Origin: Lactarius indigo
Lineage: Eukaryota; Basidiomycota; Agaricomycetes; Russulales; Russulaceae
DNA length: 64,000 bases
Reading direction: 5' to 3'
NCBI GenBank assembly: GCA_025766275.1
Contig: JAFKAC010000141.1
Coordinates: 1-64,000 of the forward strand
Within the stretch, counting starts at the first letter, position 1. Each line of letters starts with the position of its first letter. Shown in pieces: positions 38,646-48,700 of the stretch. A model generated the notes under the pieces. It had not been told where the DNA came from. It did no database searches and saw only the letters and a program-made list of their open reading frames with translations. The position numbers and the translations under genes were made by a program.

Positions 38646-39436
38646 TCGGTTACTCGTATCGTGTCAAGTCCAAGTCGATATGCAGGGGGAAGAGGAACTG
38701 AGGAAGGCTAAGACGCTCGGATAGTACAAGAGAGAAGACTTGGAGCAGGCGTGGGTAGGACCGGAATTGCCTCCGCCGAGATAAAAAGCAACAAGCCAAA
38801 GCGATCACGGACCTTCAAGTGCCTCGGCCTTGTCTCGATCAATCCAAGGAGACTCAAAATACAATCGACGGACTAGTCCATAATAGTAGAATGACGGTAT
38901 GGGTGAAACCGAGACAATGCTTTCGCCTAATCCCGTTGAAAATCGGGTAAGTGCTTCTGTTCGCCCCTCCCCATTCCTGACCTGACTGACGTCGGAGAAC
39001 CAATTTCTGTTCCAAAAGTTGTCTACCAAGAAGCCAAGAGTGATCGAGTGTCACAGTCACTACTTGTCTTATCATCCTGCCGTCCTGCCATATCGCCTCC
39101 CAGTCATGATATCCGAAGGAGGGAATTCCTGTCCGTACCTAACTCTGGTGTCCGGGAATTATATCTCTTATTCGACTACGTGGAACGGGTCATTAGCATT
39201 TGGTGCGCCACCGCTAGTCCCCCTATTGGCATCAACCCTCCAGGAGTCGAAGAGCAACGGCGACATATCTCTTCTTGCTGTGGCGGTTGTCTGGTGCGTG
39301 CGAATATGGCTGAAACTTTGGCGTTCATAGACGCCGGTCCTGTGTTTACGGTACTATTGTATACTTGCGCGCGTTGGTGATTTTGATGACTTCGTGGCCC
39401 CCGAGCGTGATACGGGATCTGCGTACAACGGTGAGG
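38646..39436. other. Intergenic stretch with unassigned open frames
   Basis: An open minus-strand frame at 38805-39029 has a protein-like composition (GLVRRLYFESPWIDRDKAEA), but I cannot connect it to other exons or to a family. Nothing else is seen. Confidence 0.3.
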
Positions 39437-39439
39437 TAA

Positions 39440-39455
39440 GAGCCCGTCCGGTGCA
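39440..39455 (+). repeat. Left terminal inverted repeat
   Basis: 16 bases, an exact reverse complement of 40074-40089. Confidence 0.65.
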
Positions 39456-40073
39456 CAGTTTGTCGGGCCCGGCATCAGCCAAATAAAAAGATTTGTTTTT
39501 TTATTTGTCGGTCCCCGCAACGTGACCGTTCGGTGCAGTTGGTCGCACGACCGCGGCAAGGTCGCGCCCGACCGCCCTGCCAAAAAAAAAAACGAGTATG
39601 GACCCTTTTTTTTTTTCGTTGTCGGGCTCGACTGGCTCGGTCGGGATGTGACTGACCACACATTATATGATTTCCATGACGAATCACGCTTATATCACCG
39701 CTGAACGCTTGAGCAAGCCCTGGGTCTTGTAATCAACGAATTCGTTTATTCGAGGGCTTCTCGCCGGACTTTGTCTACAATTTAATGCCACAATACACAT
39801 CTTGGGATCTTCTTGTTGTGGTATGAAAGTTGTATCAAGGAGACTCGTCGCAAGCGCAAGTGTGAACGCGGAATTTCTCCATTGTGCTCCAAATGAGCTT
39901 TGAGCGCGCGGTGCGGCTGGTGAGGCCGGTGAGGGACGTGCTTGATTTGCATGTTGCGACCGAGAAGGTGCGTTCAGCGGTCCGACTTTTTTTTTTTTTT
40001 TATTGCTGGAGCTGACCGATTTCTCCCACTCGTCAGACAGAGGTCGCGAGCGGCCATTTCCGAGGCGCGACTT

Positions 40074-40089
40074 TGCACCGGACGGGCTC
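40074..40089 (-). repeat. Right terminal inverted repeat
   Basis: 16 bases, an exact reverse complement of 39440-39455, followed by the second TAA. Confidence 0.65.
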
Positions 40090-40447
40090 TAAAGAGCGTT
40101 AACAATTCCTGTATTTTATTGTCAATGCCAATTGTCAATCTGATCGTCTCTCAACGTAGTTCCCTTCACCCCGCACATTCCCAGAGACGAGGTGGTATTC
40201 CACGGGCCAGTTCAATCTTAGTGACCCCTCTCATGTTGAACTGACTCTGAGGACGACAAAATTTGGATTTACAGCGGTTTAGCAATGGTCATCAAATTGA
40301 AGTTGATGCAATTTGCCGCGAGCTTATCTTGAACTTACTCCTGCGTCTAGATACAGTACGTATGAGATACAATACATATGCGACGTGCCCGCGCTCGTGC
40401 TATAAATCATTTCAGTTCTTCACTCTGGCTTTCTCTCACCACCCAAC

Positions 40448-42522
40448 ATGTCTCATTCTGTCTCCGGCCCTACTCCCTTACTTTCGCAATCGACGATGAC
40501 GATTTACTCCTCTGTTTCGGGGTATGTCTCGAATATCCTGCACTTCCAAGGTCGAGGTGCCAGACGCTTCTGTCCTGTACTCGAAAGGGTGTCCCAGGAT
40601 GTTTTAGGGGAGCTGAAAACCCTCGCCAACTTCGTACAATCTTCAGTCGACAAGATCGAGGAGGTCCTCCGCTCTGATGTCTTGGTCCTCCCCTCGTCAA
40701 ATGCGCCGTTTAGCCTTGAGTCAGAGTCACCTCGCATGCACTCGAGCATTCAGTCCGCCGGGTCGATTATTACCTCCGCCGCGACGCAACTCATAACCCT
40801 TGTGAGGCCTGCACCGTTGGTAGTCACCGATATCGTGATGCAGGTGAATCCAACGGTTCTCGCAACTATCGCACACTTTACTGACAACAGAGGTGTTATC
40901 AAGTTCCATGTTTCTACTGCAATGCGTACTGCAGTGAGTACTCGTGTTGCAGAAATCCTTCGAGATGCGGGCCCCAAGGTAGCTCAAGATATATTGTCGG
41001 TTGAGGTCTCTCCCACCTGACTCCATCTTTACTCAGGGCTTACATGCACGGGAGATCGCCAAGCCGACAGGGGTTCATCCTGCAAAGCTTGGTGTGTATC
41101 AGGATTGAGTAAAATATGTTCGCTCATAGTGTGCTATTAGCTCGAGTCCTTCGTCTCCTTGCAACGAATCACGTATTCATTGAAGTATCGCCGGACGTGT
41201 TCGCCAATAACCGCTTATCCACTGTTTTGGACACCGGAAAGCCTGTCGAATTGCTGATATCAAAGTGGGCCCTGTTCTTGGCGCGATCGCTAAACTGAAA
41301 AGTGACGCGTCTTTAGCCCCGAATCGAAGCACATCGGGACCTTTGGCATAACGTCTTACATCGAACTCGTGTATGAATTCCCTGTTGGAGCGATTCTTAT
41401 CTGGGCTCTTGCCATATTCCCGCAGTCTTGACGAAGCTTTCAAGAGCTCATCTTATCTGACAGAGACACTTCTCGATTCTGAATTTGGGCACGCCACCGA
41501 ACCGACTAAGACGGCTCTGAACAAAGCACTCAGCATTGAAGGAGATATGTGGAGTTGGTTCGAGAGTCCGGATAATGGATTGCGCCTTGCAAGATTCGGC
41601 GCTTCGATGACTGGCCTGAGAAATATGGCACCGCAAGACGTGCCTCTTGACGGTTTGTCACTTATTGTGTTGGCCAACGCCAGATTTGATACATCAAATA
41701 CACAAGATACGGATGGGAAAAGCTCCCTCCTGGGTCCCTAGTTGTAGATGTTGGAGGTGGCGTTGGCCCGCAGTCATTAACACTTGCTCGTCGCCACCCC
41801 AACCTTCGCTTAGTTGTGCAAGACCGTGAGGCTGTGATCGGTGGTGCCAATGAGGTACGATGCGTATTAGCTTCGATTTTCATGTATACTTCTTCCTGAC
41901 GCATATTTTACGCAGTACTGGAAGAAAAATATGTCCGACGCACTCGACTCTGGACGCGTGGAGTTGCAAGGTCCGTCTTATTCTATCCCTGCATTTCCCA
42001 GAGACGGGCGCCGATACTCGGATTTCTCAAGCCCACAGTTTCTTCGACTCACAGCCAGCACGGGAGGAAGACATCACAGTCTTCCTTGTATGTAGAGTTC
42101 TCCTCGACTGGGCGGACGAATCCTGCGTCAGGATCTTGAAAAATTTGCGAGTTGCCGCTGGGCCCAAGACACAAGCTCGTCGTCGTCGAACAGCTGATAG
42201 CGTGCGCCTGTGACGAACCCACCACGCATAAAATTCCTGGCGCGGGACTCTCCGTTCCCCCAAAGCCCCTGCTTCCGAACTGGGGTCGCGTGGGCTCGAT
42301 GACGCATGCCACAGATGCTATGGTGAGTCCACCTGGTGCTGACACGAGCGTATATGCTGACGGCAATACGTGTCACAAATGTTGGGCCTCCTCAACGGGC
42401 AAGTACGCACGATCACGGCTCTGCGCAGCTTGCACGACCAGGCGGGCTGGGAGCTTATCGCTGTGCATCACGACGCCCCGTCGGTGGTGAGGTTCCAGAA
42501 GGCCATTGCAGTTCCGAACTAG
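40448..42522 (+). CDS. O-methyltransferase (COMT-like, Methyltransf_2)
   Basis: This is a SAM-dependent O-methyltransferase of the plant-caffeate/fungal type, likely acting on small phenolic or secondary metabolites. The start [17 protein letters not shown] is followed by a helical N-terminal part. The dimerisation/winged-helix part is [14 protein letters not shown] joined to [20 protein letters not shown] and [20 protein letters not shown]. The catalytic part has [57 protein letters not shown] and [12 protein letters not shown]. The protein ends FQKAIAVPN with TAG at 42520-42522. Introns are short and several are needed. The usual catalytic histidine position is occupied by the VCRVLLDW block, where many fungal members have H-x-x-x-H-D-W; here it is V-C-R-V-L-L-D-W, so activity may differ. 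Confidence 0.8.
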
Positions 42523-42569
42523 AATGGGTGTATCGTTCTATCTCAATTCTAAACCTCTTTGTCGGACGA

Positions 42570-42715
42570 TTCGTGTCTCTCTGGCACGGTCACTGCTTTG
42601 TGGTGTAAAATAGGGCTAGTATGCTAGCAACCCTCGTATGATAGAGAAAAAAGATCTTACTGTAAATGGACCGGAAACCAGCTGGTCATAGGGCCGTACT
42701 TGAGTATTTTCGTAA
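42570..42715 (+). repeat. Diverged direct repeat, copy A
   Basis: This segment between the O-methyltransferase and the NLR gene matches 54541-54675, sharing GGCTAGTATGCTAGC and CCCTCGTATGAT and further matches on both sides. I judge identity at roughly three quarters by eye. Confidence 0.55.
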
Positions 42716-42797
42716 CCGACCTTCGGCCCCACCGTGATACATTGCATTATTCCCATCACTATTCAGTTTCGCTCGACTATACACTAACATCTATACC

Positions 42798-45700
42798 ATG
42801 TCCAGAACACAACGTGCAACTGCTTCCTCTTCCTCTTCCAGCTCCAATTTTATCTCAATCTTCGGTTCTGCCTCGAAAGAATACAAGAGACTGACGGGAC
42901 AAGATCTCAGTGCGCATGTATTTTCTGCGGAGTTCGACAGCTGCGACTCTCCCGATGCTGTCTTGATCATATTTCGAAAGCAGGCAGAAATCTTTGACGA
43001 AATACGCAAAGGCGATGAGAAACTCATCAAGTGGTTAGATCCAATGGTCCATACCATGCTCACGTTTTCAGCAGCACTTGGAGAGGGAGTCGGACTAGTC
43101 AGTTTGCAAGGGATCCATTCATTGCATACTACAACCGATATTTTCTCAGATATTTTCACCCGCAAAAGTAATCTTTGCTAGCATCGGGATGCTTCTTAAA
43201 GTGGGTAACCCTTCCAACTACCCGTGTTACACTTCTCGTTCTTTCTCGATCGTTCTCTATGTTTCCCAAACGTCCTTCCAACTTGTTGACCGTGCTTTCT
43301 GTATGATTCGAAGGATGTTCTCGTAGATTCCATATGACTCCTACCAGTAGTACTTAAGGACAAGTTTCCATGTACTAAGAGCTCTAAGCTCGACTTACTG
43401 TATTCAACTGCAGTAACTTCTCGTATAAACATCTTTTGGCTTCACGAACCCAAACGATTGCTCGTCGTTGACTCGCGATTCCCCTCTTGTCTTGTGCATC
43501 ATCGCTCCGCCGTCTGATTGTCGGCATTATCCGAACCCCGATTCGATCTCCGACTCGAATCCGAACGATACGCCTTACTGCGCGTAACATTAAGTCGAGC
43601 TTTCCCCGAACTTGATTCCTCGAACGAATACAACTGGTTTACCATGTCTAGATCTACCTTTGCGGAAGGTGACGGAGGAGGGATAATCTCCCTACCTTTC
43701 CAACTGAAACCTCGAACCACTGACAATGTCGCCCTGCCGGACGACCCCTTGCGAACTAACGTCGAATACCTACAGAAAGGAGATAGCCAAGCCCCTTGGG
43801 CAGGCTACTACACGCTATTCCGCAGCGTCAAAAAGGCCGTCGAGAATTATTGCGGTGTCTGGTTCGAACTACAATATGCCCCAGACTCGAAACAACACTA
43901 CGCGGTCCGAGTAGCAGCAGCAAACTTAGGGCTAGTACATGCCCCTTGGGCTAACATGAATATCGACGAACTCAAGGCCCAGACGGTCCTTCAGACCGCC
44001 GCCGAATCAACTATTGTCTCTCCAGTCCCGACTCAATTCGCACAACACGCTGCGTCATCTCAAGAAGCGGCACACGCATCCCGACCCCCGAGCACCCATT
44101 CAGAAATCATCACCGGCACCGGTCTCAATTTCGACCGCAGCGACAAAAACATCGACAAAGGCAAACAGAAGGACGACGACAAGACGCCACCGTCCCAGCG
44201 CACCACCATCACACCAGGAGACACCGCCAGAAAAACCCCAGGCGACGGAGACGGTGACGACAGTAATGACGGAGGACTTACCGCCGACGAACGTAACTTC
44301 GAAAAGATCCTCAGATCAATCCGAGGAGAGCGACTCGAAGGAACGGCTCCTTGAGCCTTCACCGGCAAATGATCAGATACGCGTCGCTTTCTAGGCGCGT
44401 TCCAGCGTTACTGCTTTATGAATAAGGACGCATCGATTATCAAGGACCCCTATAAGCGAGCAACATTATTTCTCAACCTGTGTGAAGGAGGGGCCGAGAA
44501 ATGGGTCACGCGCACGACCGATTGGCTCACTCAAGTTGACACCGGCACAAAGACAGTCCCGTTCGGCCACGACGTATGGCAACTCATCCTCCGAGAATTC
44601 AAAGACGCTTTCACCGATGTATCCGATGCCGAAAGAGCTCAACAAGCTCTTCTTAAATTACGCATGAAGGAAAGCAATCTCGACGACTACATCTCGGAAT
44701 TCCAAGATCTCGCCGATCGCGCCGGAATGGACGCTGACGAGCCCAACGTCCTCCGGATGTTCACACAAGGATTGCCCCCGAAACTCGCAGGATCTTGTAT
44801 TGACCATGACAGCCCAGACAACTTCGCGCAATGGATCCAGAGCGCGCAGAAACGCCACCGCAACTGGCTCAAAAAGCAGGCCATCAAAGAATTCAACCCG
44901 TTTCCACAAAATACTGGCCGTCGTCCTGGCCAGAACGTCTTCTCGCAAAAATGGACAACGAACGGCAACCATGGCAGACAACAGCAATACCGCACACCGC
45001 GCAATGACCCCGACACTATGGACGTCGACGCCCTTTGAAAGGCGACTACCGAAGATGAAAAACAGAAGTACCAAACTGAAGGCCGCTGTTACGCCTGCGG
45101 CAAACAAGGACATCTCAGTCGCAATTGCCCCGACCGCAAACCACGCATTGCGGTTGCTTCTTCTACTCCAGTCGCAACCACTGTCCCAGCCACTCAAACA
45201 ACCATCCCGGTCGCCAATACTCCGGCACCCATCAACAAGGATACCGTCGTCACGCGTGAGGTCCTCGAACAGCTTGCTGAATTTTCCTTGAAGCTTACGA
45301 CCGAACAGCAAGATGACCTGGCTCAGATGCTTGCAGCCCATGGCGCGGATTTTCTCTAAGCTCTGGTCCTTCGGCCTGGATCCGAGCTCTTCTCCCTAGT
45401 AGTATCTTTGTACCTAAAGTAAACGCCCTGAAAATGAAGATCAAATTTCCTTATGAACGAAGATATGAAACGGCCGAAGCTCTAGTTGACACCGGAGCAA
45501 CCCACAATTTCATAACCCAAGAACTCGTCGATAAACTAGAGTTGACTGCGCACACTCTCCAGCGACCACGAGTCATTAGAAATGTCGATGGAACAATCAA
45601 CAAAAGTGGAAGTGTCACCCACTACGTCGATTTGGATCTCTGGATAGACCACGACGTCAGCAGGATTACACTTGGGCGACTGCACCAATTCTATATTGCT

Positions 45701-48700
45701 GACCTAGGAACAGACCAAATGATCCTGGGCTACCCATGGATGGCCTCAAATCTAGTTAAACTAAATTGGGAAGAACCGGAAACCAATCCAGTAATATTCG
45801 CACACCCTCAGCGATGGTTCCTCAAAGCCTTACACTTAGACGAAGGCGACGAAATCATCATGAGAATTTGTAAAATGACCCATTCCCAGAAGCTCGCCGA
45901 GGCCGCCCACGACAAAACCGAATGACCGTGGAAGGAATTAGTCCCGGAAGAACTTCATGACTTCGAGAAAGTATTCAGCGAACAAGAAGCCCAACGATTC
46001 CCAGAGCCGAAACGTTGGGATCATGCTATCGACCTTCTAGAAAACGCTCCCACCACTCTAGACTGCAAGGTGTACCCGCTGACCCAGGAAGAGCAAGCAG
46101 CACTAGACAAATTCCTGAAGGAACATATGGAAAAACAATACATACGCCCCTCTAATTCACCATACGCCACCCCCTTCTTCTTCGTCAAAAAAAAGGACGG
46201 AAAACTCCGACCCGTCCAAGACTACCAACGGCTCAACACCTGGACGAGGAAGAATCGCTACCCCCTCCCGCTTATTGCCGACCTCGTGACTCATGCCCCT
46301 GGTAATGATTGGTATACGACAATGGACATTAGATGGGGCTACAACAACATCCGTATTAAGGACGGTGACCAATGGAAAGCGGCGTTTAAGACGAATCGAG
46401 GCTTGTTCGAACCCATGGTCATGTTTTTCAGTCTAATGAACAGCCCCGCCACCTTCCAAACAATGATGGACGATTTATTCCGAAACGAGGTCGCACAGGG
46501 GTGGTTGAAAGTCTATATGGACGACATCTTGGTCACGACCAAAGGTTCGAGAGAAGAACATCTCGAGCGAATCCGGCAGGTGCTCCAAATACTTCAAAAT
46601 AACGACTTGTTCCTTAAACCGGAGAAGTGCAAATTCCTCCGTTCCTTGGTTGAATATCTAGGTGTCATCATTGGATGAGAAGGTATTGAAATGGACACGG
46701 TCAAACTAACCAGACTGCTCGATTGGCCAGTACCACGCTCAGTCACTGAAGTTCAATCCTTCTTGGGCTTTGGTAACTTTTACAAACCCTTTATCATGGA
46801 TTATGCACGTATTGCACGCCCTCTACACAACCTGACAAAGAAAGGAGCCCCCTTTACCTGGGGTGACGCCCAACAGACCGCCTTTCTTACACTAAAGGAA
46901 CGATTTGCCTCACGACCAGTCCTGGCCACTATTGATTATGACAAACCATTCACGGTCCAGACAGATGCATCAAAATTCGCCATTGGGGCTACGCTCTCCC
47001 AGCCACAGGATGACGGACAATTACACCCTGTGGCATTCTTCTCCACCTCTCTTCTCCCTGCAGAAATAAACTATGACATCTATGACCGAGAACTATTAGC
47101 AATCGTAAAGGCATTCCATCACTGGCGTCACCATCTCCTGGGAGCCCGGCACCCAATTTCCGTTTTTACCGATCATAATAACCTGTCATACTTCCGTGCA
47201 CCCCATAAAATTTCCAGAAGGCAGGCACGATGGATGGAAACCCTAGCCAAATTCGACTTCACCCTGCAACACATTCCGGGCCACTCCAATACAGTCGCTG
47301 ATTTACTCTCACGCCGTCCAGACCTTGACGAGGGGGTGGATTCCATCAACGACAACGTAACCATTCTTCCCGACCATCTTTTTTCACGTCTCATCACATT
47401 GTCCACGGATGACGAACGACGAAAAGCCTTACAAGAATGTCACAACGCCCCGACGGCAGGACACCCAGGCATAGCAAACACCTGGGCACTTGTAAAACGA
47501 CGGTACACGGGACAAGGGCTCAAAGAGTTCACGGAACAATACGTCAAAGGATGCCCAACATGTCAGATGAACAAAAGTAGGGCACAAGGCAAAGCACCCC
47601 TGCAACACGTAAATGTACCAGCAGAAGAAGGACCATTCCAGTATATCAGTCTAGACCTGATAACAGACCTACCGTCTACAGGAAAGTACGACGCCATTCT
47701 CACCATCGTAGATCAAGGCTGTAGCAAAGCGACAAAGTTCATCCCATGCACCAAACAAATCACAGGAGAAGGGGTAGCCACCCTTTACCTCCGACACGTG
47801 TTCCCGTGGTTCGGAATCCCAAAGCGAATCATCTCAGATCGAGACCCCAGATTTACGAGTGCCTTTGCAACGGCAATTTGTAAACAGACAGGGATCCAGC
47901 AAAATCTGAGTACCGCCTTCCACCCACGGACGGATGGACAGACAGAAAGATTGAATGCTTGGATAGAACAATATCTGCGACATTGGGTAAGACAACAAGA
48001 CCAAGGTGACTGGGATCAATACCTACCAGTTGCAGAATACGCACACAACTCCTGGCCACACGATGTAACCAAACAAACGCCTCATGAACTGTTGTTTGGC
48101 ATGAACCCCACGGTAAACGTCGAAGCAGACGAAGAGAACAAATCTCCGACAGCAACAGATCGATTACTTAAGGTTCAGGAAGCACGTCTACATGCCGCAC
48201 AAGCCATCCTAAAATGCTACAAAACAAGAGAACCCTGTGTCACGTACCAGGAAGGAGACCAAGTATGGTTAGATGGACGTAACCTCAAAGTGACAGCACC
48301 CTCAAAGAAGCTGGCACCCAAACGATATGGTCCCTTCACAGTGACACAGAAGGTCTCACCAGTGGCGTACAGATTACAGCTTCCCGAAACCATGAGGATA
48401 CACGACGTTTTCCACGTAGACCTTCTGTTCCCATTCCACGAGACAAAAGCATATGGACCCGCGTTCACGCCACCACCACCTGACCTAATCGATGGCGAAG
48501 AAGAACAGGAAGTTGAAGCTATCTTGGACGTACGACGACGTAAAGGGCACAAACTGGAGTACCTGATCAAATGGAAAGGGTTCCCATCATCGGAGAATGA
48601 GTGGGTTAGGAAAGAAGACATGCATGCTGACGACCTAGTCAAACAGTTTTACCTTCAGAAACACATAAATACCAAGGCAAACTGAAGAAGGCGAACCATC

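Larger units (their letters stand above)
39440..40089. mobile_element. 650-bp terminal-inverted-repeat element (MITE-like)
   Basis: The ends are perfect 16-base inverted repeats, GAGCCCGTCCGGTGCA and its complement, extendable to about 20 bases with one mismatch. The element is flanked on both sides by TAA (39437-39439 and 40090-40092), a 3-bp duplication typical of PIF/Harbinger elements. The inside holds T and A runs and G/C-rich blocks and no transposase. This fits a non-autonomous element. The structure is seen directly; the superfamily is inferred from the TAA duplication. Confidence 0.6.

Noticed and set aside
38805..39029. Minus-strand frame with GLVRRLYFESPWIDRDKAEA
   Set aside because: Protein-like but isolated; no splice partner or family could be named, so it is not called as a gene.
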